Below are positions 1 through 11,300 of a stretch of DNA of 64,000 nucleotides, one piece after another. A program made the position numbers and the translations under genes. The stretch is taken from positions 8,720,201 to 8,784,200 of the forward strand of contig NC_133913.1 in assembly GCF_964199755.1 (NCBI RefSeq). The letters are read 5' to 3'. The number at the start of each line of letters is the position of its first letter. Position 1 is the stretch's first letter. The DNA is from Larus michahellis (lineage: Eukaryota > Chordata > Aves > Charadriiformes > Laridae). The notes beneath the pieces are model-generated. The model saw nothing but the letters and a program-made list of their open reading frames with translations. It did not search any database and was not told the DNA's origin.

Positions 1-300
1 GGACCCCCTTAAGATTAAATTATGTCCTGAAAAGGTCACTCGCCGAGACGAACAGCTCCGATGCAAGCACATCCACAGTGGAGCCTGGTGATCGTGGGAG
101 GCAGGGGCTTTTCCAGAGCTTTTTTGTGGTGGGGAAAGGTCAGGGCAGTGCATAGACCTGCAGGGAGCCAGCAGCTGGCACGAGGGTGACTGGCGAGGTG
201 GGGATGGGGCCAGAAGCAACAGTGGCTGCCCCACTCGCCTAAAAGGCAGCACAAGGGAGTGTGGTGACCAGGAGTGCAGTGACCAGGATGGGCAAACAGC
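1..300. other. Window edge, possibly CR1 5' sequence
   Basis: No gene seen. Sequence from about 200 onward begins to resemble the 5' leader of the CR1 at 46040-46590, but the element edge cannot be placed. Confidence 0.3.
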
Positions 301-3300
301 CAGGGCATGGCGTGGCAGTTTGCCTGGCAGTTCACGTGGAAGGGCTCACTGCAAGGGCCACAGAAAGCTCTGCCAGCTCAGGAGGGGAGTTCAGCTGGTG
401 AGAGAGCTTAGCCATGGTTTCCACCCAGCAGAAAGCTACGTCCTCTGGACTTGCCAGAGTAGATGTAGCCACACAGAGAGAGGTCCCATGGAAACATGCA
501 GCCACCTAGGTCTCAGGCTGCAGGGAGTGCCACAACTTTACACGGCTAATGGACAGTAGCAGAGATGACACCTGCACGAGGTGTGACCAGGTGGACAATC
601 TGCTCGGCCTGGTGGCAGAGCTAAGAGGGGAAGTAGAAAGGCTAAGGAGTACCAGGGAGTGTGAGAAAGAAATAGACTGGTAGGATCATGCTCTGACCTC
701 TCTGAGAGAGAAACAGGGACAGACACCAGAAAAAAAACAAGATAAAGGGGATCCCATATCCTCCCCCCACCAGGCTGAAGGTGGTGGCCAAATGGAAAGC
801 TGTGAACAGAGGCAAGTCCGTGCTAGGAGTCGCAAGAGAACCCCCTCCTTGCTCACCTTGCCTACTTAGGTGCCTCTGTACAATAGGTATGAGGCTCTGG
901 ATGAGGTAAGGCCAGTCAATGGATGATGTGGAAGATGGTCCAACTACACTAGAGAAGTTGACAGGACCGGAAAGGCCTACCCCCTGTTTTACACCACCTC
1001 CGAGAGGAAGAAAAGATGTATTATAGTTGTGGGAAACTCCCTTCTGAGGGGAACAGAGGGTCCAATATGCCCAGCAGACCCTCCTTGTAGGGAAGTCTGG
1101 TGCCTCCCTGGGGCCCAGGTTAGGGACATCACTAGGAAACTTCCCAGCCTGGTACATCCCTCAGGCTATTACCCACTCCTTCTCTTCCATGTGGGTGACG
1201 GTCAAGTGGCAACATGTAGCCCAAGGGTGATTAAAAGAGACTTCATGGCCTTGGGAGAGTTAGTAAGGGAATCTGGGGCGCAGGTTATCTTTCCTTCTCT
1301 TCTTCCAGTTACAAGCAGTGACACTGGAAGAAACAGACTTAGTCTGTTAATATATGGCTCCGTGGCTGGTGTTACCAACACAGTTTTGGTTTTTTTGACA
1401 ATGGGATGGCCTACACAGCACCAGGCTTGCTGGCGTCGGATGGGGTTCATCTTTATCAAAGAGGGAAGAGGGTCTTTGCTCATGAGCAAGTGGGGGTCAT
1501 TAACGGAGCTTTAAACTAGACTTGATGGAGGAATAGGCTATTATCAGGCTTGTCCGTGATAGCCAAGGGATTACACACCAAGGTTTGAGGATGGGGCACT
1601 AGCAAGAGCCCTCAGCCTGTTGCTCTGAGATGTGCTGTGTACACTGCAGAACACTCGAAGTCTTATGCAGATGAGCCAGGAGCTCCAGAGAGAATAGGAG
1701 CTCACGGGAAACACAGGTAAAACACCTCAAAGGAAGGCCACCTGGAGAGCAGCACAAAGGAAGTAAGTCAGCTTCAAATGGGACCCAGCTTAAGTGCCTC
1801 TATGCAACAGCACTTAGCATGGGGAACAAACAAGAGGAGGCAGAGATATATCTCCAGGGCAATGATCTCATTGGCATCACAGAGACATGGTGGGATGGCT
1901 CCAAGGACTGGATTGTTAAAATGGAGGGATACAGGCTTTTGGGGAAGGAGAAGCAGGGGACATGAGGAGGGGGTGTTGCCCTCTATAGACAGATAGGAGC
2001 GGCATTGCGTTCACAGGCACTGGTCCTCATGGGGGACTTCAACCACCCTGATATCAGTTGGAGGGACAAAAAAGCAGGGCACAGGCAATCCAGAAAGTTC
2101 TTGGAATGCGTCAATGACAACTTCCTTCTCCAAGTGGTAGAGGAACCAATGAGGAGAGGAGCTATGCTGGACCTTGTCTTTACCAACACAGTTGGCTGGT
2201 GGGGAATGTCAAGCTCAAGGGTAGCTTTGCCTGCAGTGATCACAAAATGGTAGAGTTCAAGAGACTTAGGGCAGTGAAAAGGGCATGCAGCAAGCTCACT
2301 ACCCTGGACTTCAGGAGAGCAGACTTCGGCCTCTTGAGGGATCTGTTTGGTTTGGTTCCATGGGATAAGATACTGGAGGAAGGAAGGAAGCTGGTTAGTA
2401 TTCAAGGATCACCTCCTCCAAGCTCAGGAGCGGTGTATCCCAAGAAAGAAGTTGGGCAAAAAAAGCCAGGAGGCCTGCATGGATGAACAAAGAGCTCCTA
2501 TACATGCTCAAAACTAAAAAGGAGGTGTACAGAGGGTGGAAGCAAGGACAGGTAACCTAGGAGGAATACAGAGAAACTATCTGAGTAGCAGGGATCAGGT
2601 TAAGCAAGCTAAAATCCAGATAGAATTAAATCTTGCCAGAGACATCAAGGACAGCAAGAAAAACATCTGTAAGTAGGTTAATGATAAAAGGAAGATTAAG
2701 AAAGATGTGCGCCCTCTCCAGAAGGAAACAGGAGACCTAGTCACCCAGGATATGGAGAAGCCTGAGTTACTCAATGACTTTTTCAGCTCGGTTTTCACCA
2801 GCAATGGCTCTAATCACACTGCCCATGTTGCAGAAGGCAAAGGCAGGGGTTATGAGAATAAAAAACTGCCCATTGTAGGTCACTATCAAGTATGAGACCA
2901 TCTGAGGAACCTGAAGGTACACAAGTCCATGGGACCTGATGAAATCCATCCACAAGTCCTGAGGGAACTGGCAGATGAAGTTGCCAAGCTGCTTTCCATT
3001 ATATTTGAAAATTTGTGGCAGTCTGGTGAAGTTCATGCAGACTGGAAAAGGGGAAACATAACCCCCATTGTCAAAAAGAGAAAAAAGGAAGACCCGGGGA
3101 ATGACAGGCCAGTCACTCTCACCTCTGTGCCCAGCAAGATCATGGATCAGATCCTCCTGGGAACTCTGCTAAGGCACATGGAAAATAAGGAGGTGACTGG
3201 TGACAGCCAACATGGCTTCACCAAGTGCAAGTCATGCCTGACAAATCTGGTGACCTTCTGTGGTGGGGCTACAGAGTTGGTGGATAAGGGGAGAGCAATA

Positions 3301-4190
3301 GACATCATCTACCTGGACTTAGGCAAAGTGTTTGACATTGGTCTCTAAATGGGAGAGAAACAGATTTGATGGATGCACTACTTGGTGAATAAGGAACTGG
3401 CTGGATGGCCTCACTGAAAGGGTTGCAGTCAATAGCTCAATGACCAAGTGGAGACTAGTGATGAGTGGGGTCATTACTGGCACCAGTGCTGTTTAATATC
3501 TTCCTCGATGACATAGTGGGATTGAGTGCATCCTCAGCAAGTTTGCAGATGACACCAAGCTGAGTGGTGCAGTTGACACACCTGAGGGACAGGATGCCAC
3601 CCAGAGGGACAGGCTGGAGCAGTGGGCAGTCCATGTGTACCTCATGAGGTTCAACAAGGCCAAGTGCAAGGTCCTGCACCTGGGTCAGGGCAGGTGAGAC
3701 CCCACCTGCAGTACTGCGTCCAGCTCTGGAGCCCCCAACATAAGAAGGACATGGACCTGCTGGAGCGAGTCCAAGGAAGGACCACGAAGACAGGCTGAGA
3801 GAGCTGGGGTTGTTCAGCCTGGAGAAGAGAAGGCTTTGGGGAGAGCTTATTGCAGACTTTCAGTACTTAAAGGGAGCCTACAGGAAAGGTGGTGAGGGAC
3901 TCTTTATCAGGGAGTGTAGCGACAGGACGAGGAGTAACAGTTTTAAACTGAAAGAGGGTAGATTTAGATTAGCTACTAGGAAGAACTTCGTTACTGTGAG
4001 GGTGGTGAGACACTGGAAGAGGTTGCCCAGAGAATTTGTGGATGCCCCATCCCTGGTGGTGTTCAAGACCAGGTTGGATGGGACTTTGAGCAACCTGGTG
4101 TAGTGGGAATTGCCCCTGGCCGTGGCAGGGAGGTTGGAACTGGGTGATTTTTAAGGTGCCTTCCAACCTAAACCATTCTGTGATTCTATG
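300..4190 (+). mobile_element. CR1 LINE, nearly full length but degenerate
   Basis: The order of parts matches CR1. An ORF1 coiled coil (CTRCDQVDNLLG...ELRGEVERLRS) lies near 570-680, and an SGNH-type esterase-like part near 1020-1480. Endonuclease remains include GDFNHPDISW near 2030, and reverse transcriptase near 2920-3350. The C-terminal region and 3' UTR end CATTCTGTGATTCTATG at 4190. Many stops and frameshifts break all frames. In the esterase part GDSLLR reads GNSLLR, while the DGVHL block survives in another frame at 1439. About 200 bp are missing near 3690. The last ~500 bp are nearly identical to the inverted copy ending at 20232. Confidence 0.9.
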
Positions 4191-5294
4191 AAAATGTTTA
4201 TTTCTCTCCTGTGACTACAAAAATGTGTCTTAAGTTCAGTGCAGTTGGAAATGTCTACATTAAAAGTATTTGCATCTAGGACAAATAACTCTTAACAAAA
4301 AGGCTCCCATTCTAACAAAAAATCTCCATATCAGAAGTCTAGGCAGTCACCTTCTTGCTCATCAGAAATCTGAGTGTTGCAGTGTTAGGGAATAAGTGGT
4401 TGTTGCAAATTTCCTGTTGTTTCCCCATTACTCAGGAGGCAGCACTCCCACATAAAGTAAAGAACTTGGGTGGAGGCCTGTCATTTGGCCCTAAGCCCAG
4501 CTGCTGACACATGGTTGACATATGGGAAGGATTTGCTGAGCTGATACTGGTTCAGCAGATGTGTGAGGAGAGACCAAGCAGAAGTGGAAGAGAGCAGAAG
4601 CTGCTGAAGTGAAGGGACTGAAAGCACCATAGGTGAGTAGTATGGGTGGGGGGAGTAGGTTGGGGCTAGGGCATGGTGGCTAATGATGGTGGTTACAGGT
4701 GGAAGGGGTGCTGAAGAGCAGGGGAAGGTAATATGGACAAACAAAGAATGCTATGAAGAGTCTTTTCATAAGGCTGACACAATGGAAGATTTGGCTGAAC
4801 CACAATTTTGAACAGCCACATAGTGGATAGAGAAGAGAAGATGACCTAGAGAAATGGATTGGAATCGTTAACTTAGAAAGAGAAGAGAACTGCACAGGTA
4901 AGAGACAGTAGAAAACCCAAGGAATTCAGGTCAGAAAGGAGAGCTAGACAGGAAGAAAAGATGAATGAGAGACTGGAGCAGAGACGACAAACAGCAGAGT
5001 AGGCACTGGCCAGGAAAAGAAGAAAACCTGATCCAGAGAAAATCTGAACTGAGAATTCTGTACATTAATAAAACTGTACACTGTACTACCATGTTAAAAT
5101 GAACTCAGTCTGTGGAATATCCGTTGTAAGCATGTAGTACCTATTATAAATACCTAGATGTAAAACCTTCCCTCTAGAAAGAATGATTTTTCTCTGTATT
5201 GTGTCCAGACCTGCTGCCCAAAACAGGAGGCTTATTCAACATTTAATAACTACAGTATCTTCTGTGTGGGTTTTTCACTTTACTGTCATTCCAG
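4191..5294. other. GT6 upstream region
   Basis: Purine-rich on the + strand, with the two candidate leader-exon donors at 4633 and 4898. No repeat family or other gene was recognised. Confidence 0.4.
4500..4632 (+). other. Candidate 5' leader exon of the GT6 gene
   Basis: A consensus donor (CACCATAG|GTGAGT) lies at 4632/4633, about 660 bp before the first coding exon. An exon ending there and joined to 5295 puts an in-frame TGA shortly before the ATG, as expected for a 5' UTR. Another good donor (CACAG|GTAAGA) lies at 4897/4898. The 5' edge and promoter cannot be placed; no TATA box or CpG island was seen. Confidence 0.25.
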
Positions 5295-5390
5295 GGTTCA
5301 CAATCTTTTTTGCAACACCAACAACATGGCAATCACAAAATTACATGGACTGGCTATTCTAGTGACAGCAGGAATCACTGGAGCAATTTG
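5295..5390 (+). CDS. GT6 exon 1 (first coding exon): start codon, cytoplasmic tail and signal anchor
   Basis: The acceptor follows a pyrimidine stretch ending CATTCCAG at 5294, and the donor is GTGGGT at 5391. The ATG at 5326 has A at -3 and G at +4, a good initiation context. From there the frame encodes MAITKLHG and then a hydrophobic run ([14 protein letters not shown]), like the short tail and signal anchor of GBGT1 and GGTA1. The frame stays open upstream to 5295. If it is joined to the candidate leader ending at 4632, an in-frame TGA lies just upstream, which supports 5326 as the start. The exon ends in phase 2 (TG), completed to Trp by exon 2. Confidence 0.75.
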
Positions 5391-8300
5391 GTGGGTGTTT
5401 AACCTTTGATAATGATTCTCAACTAGTATGTATTTTTCTTGCCCAGCTTGGGTGTTGTTTCTTCTAGCGATACTTAGGCAGGTACGATGTAAGCGTTTAT
5501 ACAAAGATAAATTCCTGAGCCCTTTTTATATTCAAAAGATGAAAATAAACAAGTGTGGACATTTTCATCTCTTCTGTGAAACTGGCCTATGTGTATTCCT
5601 GTGAGCACAAGTGTTTATTTTCATGTTTACATACCACTGGACTCCAGACCAAGAGAAGGATCCTGGCATAGAGCTAGTACTCTGTGGAGTAGATTTAGCT
5701 GTATTTATCCTGTGTAATGGTTAGCCTGGTCTCCTTTGGTTTGCATGTCCCTGTAGTAGCCTGCTACAGTGATGCTTTGACAGTATGTGCTCAGTGCCCT
5801 GGGGCCTGGCATGAGATCAAGTGGGAATATTTGGGAATGCAGAGTTTGCTGGAATAATATTTGGCCTCATAAAATGTAAATTAAATCACCCGCAGATCTT
5901 CAGAGTGAATAGATCTGCAGGTAACACCAGGCTAGACAGCTCTCTTGAAATAACTGGGCTTTGCGCACCCCCATCACCAGTTTGGTCCCACAAATATGTG
6001 TTCTCTTAGACTTGTTTTACAGTTTCAGTCATAAAGAGGGTTGAGGAGGGTTTGATTTATTGTTTTTATCATTGACTCATTGCTTTCTTATTCTGTCCAA
6101 GGTACCATCACCCGTTCTCCCCAGACAGTAACCAGGAACCCACAACCTCCTCTGAAGAGGGTATATCACTGTAAGGGACTGAGTTTCATTCTGCCTGCCT
6201 TTCAAGATGCCACATGTGTGTCATTCTAGGCCACTAGGATAATACTCATCTGTTAAGACTAATTCTTAAGCAGAAGAGACATGCCGTAGAAGTGCTTATC
6301 TCCATTTCAGGATAAATCATCCTGCAGTGACCAGCTAAGATGCAGACATTTCTACTGTGAATGTCTTGAGCTGCATGAACAGACTCAGATTCCAGAGATT
6401 TAACATGGGGACTCTGAAGAGGGAAATACAAATTGATTGATCCAGCTCCTCTAAAATCATGTAATAAAAAGACAGTATAATCCCACCTGGTTTAGACACC
6501 TAAAAGTTGTCTGTATATTTCTAAGAAAGTCATCTAGGTGTCCTCTGTAATCATTACAAAGAAGTGGGCCCTGCCAAAGTCTATTAATCCCATACTTAGG
6601 GATCTAAAGGTAGTTAGCCTGTGTCATGTTCTTATGCAAATAACACTCTGGACAACTAATTATATTTCTAGATCTGGGGCTGCTGTTATAAGATAATGCA
6701 AATACAAAGAGAGGACCACTAGGACCTTTTATTTTGCTATAAGCCAGAAGTAAATCCTTTGAAATTAGTACAGCTGCATTTTGAATTATTTAAACTCTGT
6801 GTGTGTGTGTGCACGTGTGCACACGCATGTGCATGGATGTGTTAGGAGTAACTTGAATTAAAGGAAGTACACAATTAAAATAGGTATATTATTTTATTAT
6901 TATTATATTATATTACATTACATTACATTATATTATATTATGTTATAAACCTATTATAGGGAAAAAACCTACTCTTATTTGGTCAGATGTGTGTCTTCAA
7001 TGACCTTAATTCCAAACCATTGCCTTGAAATGTGAAACATGGGATGTACACCACTATATAAGCAGGACCTGCCTTATGTCTGTGACATTCTTTTCATTCA
7101 TCTGAAGTTCGTTTCTGTGTTTTGTTTTGTTTTTAGTATGACCAACATGAATCAGAGCTCGTGCCAGCTTTCACGGTAAGGGCCTCTTACCTCTGCTCTC
7201 CCACAGCTCTGACCTATGAATATGGATATCTTGCTAAACATCATCCCTCTTCATCAGTTTTGATTAACACATAGTGCCAAAGCTGGGCCTTCTGTCCTAT
7301 AGAACAGCTAGCTTGTTGAATAATTTAATTCCTGAGTTTTATTCTTAATGACAATTGCTGATTGTCCACCAGGAGAATATGTTGAATCCTGGGCTGTGCT
7401 TTAATGGGAGGCAAAAACGTGGGTTCAATATAGGGGAAAAGTTCCCTGCATTAACTCCTTTAGAAAATGTAGTGCAGACCACATTAGGATTATATGTATT
7501 CATTTTTTCAGCGTTTCTTTAAAGATATTCAGAATACCTATACATGTTATTGCTGGAAGAGGGCAACATTCATCCACAAGGAGCGAATGCAACTGACACG
7601 CTTTGTGTGAAACAATGAAGATAACACTCATATGGTCTGTGACACAGATCCCATTCTTTTTATGAATTTTGAACCTGAATAATCTCAAAAGTCAAAATTA
7701 TGTCTTGGTAATAAGCCAACTATGTCAGACTCAGTAGAGACACAGGTTACATGCCATACACACTAGGCACACTTGATAAAGCAAAGAGGGATAAGAACAT
7801 AGCAGATACGTGCGAGGAAGTGGTGTATAGTTGCTAGTGCCATTGATCCTCAAATAAGAGCGGGCACGATGATACCAGAATTCTCAGTCCATCAGTGCTG
7901 GGTGTTCCCCTTTTAGACATGGGAGGTACCTCTCTCCCATAGTGGTTCTACTCTTCGTGGAAGCAGATCTGGCTCCTGTGGTATCATCAGAAAAACAGGT
8001 TTGGTTTATTGTCCTGATGTACATTGCTAAAATGAAACCCAGGTTTACCCAATGGTACCCTTAGACAGCCCTAATTACATGATTCGTCATATTCACTCTC
8101 CCATTTCTTGACTCTCCTGTTTGCCAGCCATGTACTTCCATTTCTCCACTCCAGTCCCCTTCCAAATAAACAAATCACCTCTAGGTACTTTTTATCCAGT
8201 GCTCACAGTTCTGCTACATCCAGACCTAAATTTTGTATTTCTGATATTGTTATCTGACCTTGGACTTATATAGTGTTACTGGTAGGGTTATCTAGGAGTT

Positions 8301-11300
8301 GTTGGCCTTTCAAGAATCTAGTCCCTAAAAAGTCTCCAACACACTGTCAATCTTGGTCATTTCTCACAAAATTCCCCCTTAACCAGCTATGAAATCCAGC
8401 CATCCTGCACAGCACTATCTGCAGGTTCTGTCAGATTCCCACACTCTTATTTGCAATATCCAGCAATTTCTTATGTCTTGTACAGTAGCTTTCTATATCT
8501 TGGTCAGTTAGATTAACCTCAGGGTAAGGTATAGCCAGCAGCCTAGTCATTTGCCTGGAGCCTTGCCAACATGGGTCACTCTACACATTTGGGCAATTCT
8601 TCCTGGAGTGTCTTAAGCAGAAAGATGTGGCCATTGACATTAATTCTGCCCTGAGATTATCACAGTTGAAAGATCAGAATATTCTTTTAAAGAAAATGCA
8701 AAGCAAGGAGAAGAAACCCTTTCACAGAATCACAGAATAATTCGGTTTGAAAGGGACGACAAGTTCATCTAGTCCAAGCCCCTGCTCAAAGCAGGGTCAG
8801 CTAGAGCAGGTTGCTCAGGGACTTGATTAGTCAAGTCTTAAAAACCTCCAAAGATGGTGCTTCCACAACCTCTTTGGGCAGCCCATTCCAGTATTTGATC
8901 ACTCTCATCACTTAAAGTTAATTTAAAATTCTTCATACATAATTGGAATTTTGCAAGTTCCAACTTATGTCTATTCCCTCTCATCCTTTTGCTGTGCACA
9001 TCAGAGAAAAGCCTTGCTCCATCTTCTTTGTATCGTGCTCCCATTGGGTAGTTCTAGACAGCAACAAGATCTCCCCTTAGCCTTTCCAGCTTAAACCTGA
9101 ACAGGCCTCGTTATGTCAGCCTCTCTTCCTGTTTCATGTCTCCAGCCCCCACCAGCTTGGTGGCCTCTGCTGGACTCACATCTGTATGTCAATCTCTTTC
9201 TTGCCCTAGGGAGTCCCAGACGGGACATGTACTGCAGATGTATCTCCCAAAGTGTCTGTCCCGTTTGATAATGGCTACACTCTTATTAATACGGGCCATG
9301 ATGCAGTTACTTTTCTTTGATATAAGTACACACTGCTGACTTGTCCACCAGGACACCGCCACAGTCAGTCAGCCCCCGGTTTGTCCTGCTGCATAGGGTT
9401 ACTCTGGACCAGGTTGCACTTGCCTTTGCTCAACTTCATGTTGTTCCTGTCAGCCTTTCCAAGTCCTCTGAATGGCAACCTTGCCCTTTGGCATGTTGAC
9501 TCACTCCCTCTAATGTGGTGTTGTACACAAACTTGCTGAGAAGTAGCAGATTCTGAATATGGAAGCAAGAAAGAGTTTAATCTAGCAGTTTACCATAATG
9601 AAACACTTCCATATTTTTAAACAAAAAATGCTTTATTTCTTTTAACTGAGCTGTATTTCATCAGCTTCTTTTATTGCCTTATGAATTATGCATTTCTAAT
9701 CCTCATTGCTTTTTTGGCTTAGACATCCCCTCTTCATCACCTCTCTCATAATACACAGAGTCATGTTACTGTCTGGCAATGCTGCTCTAAATGCATTCAC
9801 AATGTCACACACTATTCTTTAAGGAGTCTAGCATGTGTGATTGAAGGAGAAATAAACTTTAACACCAACAAAACATGACACCAAAATATGACAGAGAGAA
9901 TGTATTATTCTTGTAACTGTTTTGGAATTAAAAAGTATCCAATATAAGACAGTATTTTCACCACCTCCGCCCCCCAAAAAAGTTAATATGGCTAGACATA
10001 TCTTTCTGTGTATGTGTATATGTGATTCTTTTTATACCTCTCTCTTAGCTTGCTTAAACTATTACTTTTAGTGTTCCCACTTTATAGAACCTGGTTTTCC
10101 TACTGGAAAATCTAGGAATCAGGACTGGTGTGTTCCCATTTTGTGACCCATTTACAGGAACCTGCATAAACAATGAGAATGGACAGCAGTGCCATCTTCT
10201 CTAGAGGGCAGGCATGCAGCCATGCACCCATGAGCAACCTACAAACTGTATTGAAGATTGGACCAGACACTTACCATGTAGAATTAAAATCAAATTTCCT
10301 GAAGATGCCCTACAGGAACAGATTCGCTGAAATAATGTCAGCAAGTTTGCCAATGACACAAAGCTGTGTGGCACGGTCGACACACTAGAGGGAAGGGATG
10401 CCATCCAGAGGGACCTGGACAGGCTTGAGAGGTGGGCCTGTGTGAACCTCTTGAAGTTCAACCAGGCCAAGTGCAAGGTCCTGCACCTGGGTCATGGCAA
10501 CCCCAGGCACAAATGCAGGTTGGGCGGAGAATGGCTTGAGAGCAGCCCTGAGGAGAAGGACTTGGGGGTGTTGGATGAGAAGCTCACAATTCTGTGTTAA
10601 AATAGATTATTTTGCATTCAAGCCTAGTTAGACCAGCTGAGTTGTATGTCTGAGGAACATTACTTAAATGTAGTTAACATTATGTGGAGGTGAAGTAAAT
10701 ATCATAGCCAGCTAACTGACTAGATACCCATTGACACTGGATCAAGGAAGTACTCCTGAAAGACAAAAGGATCTCTTGTGGGCCTCCTAGCATGAAAAAG
10801 GAAAATATGAAACTGCTGTGCTGTAAGGTATTTATTTGTCTTTTATTTCTCTCTCATTTACAGACAAGCAGACTTAAATGAAACATCTGCAATGCTTCCA
10901 CGGTAAGGATATATCCTCTGGCTTCATTAATGTGATATTACATTTTTTTCATGACTCTGTTTCTGGCCCATACAAGTCAGGACAGCTGAGAACAAGGCTG
11001 AATGAATAGGAAAGCGTGCCTTTTTAGAGAAGGTACTCTTCCAGAAACCGTTATGTCTTTCATCTGTTTCCTTTCAGAAAGGAAACTGGGAAATTATGAT
11101 GAATGTTGAAACGTTTTCGGATTACTTAGAGCTCAATTCATTTTTTCCCTCCCTTGTCACCACCCATCTCAGAAGCTAAAAAAGAAGAGTCCTTGGTTGA
11201 TGCTATTTTAAATGGTAACAGTCAGAATTACAGATGATTTGTAATTGTCTATGAAAGGGACACGTTAGGTCAGTGGGATGAATTATTTTCTGGAATTGCC

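Larger units (their letters stand above)
6171..7136 (+). other. GT6 intron 2, with microsatellites
   Basis: 966 bp. Contains the TG and TTA microsatellites listed separately; otherwise nothing was recognised. Confidence 0.6.
7176..10863 (+). other. GT6 intron 3
   Basis: 3.7 kb. Holds an old minus-strand CR1 (8723-9560) and a short plus-strand CR1 piece (10335-10590). The rest shows no recognised feature. Confidence 0.75.

Noticed and set aside
6125..6160. Alternative 36-bp exon 2 starting after the CCCCAG at 6124
   Set aside because: The junction with exon 1 would read TGA; the 69-bp version keeps the frame and has a better donor (GTAAGG).
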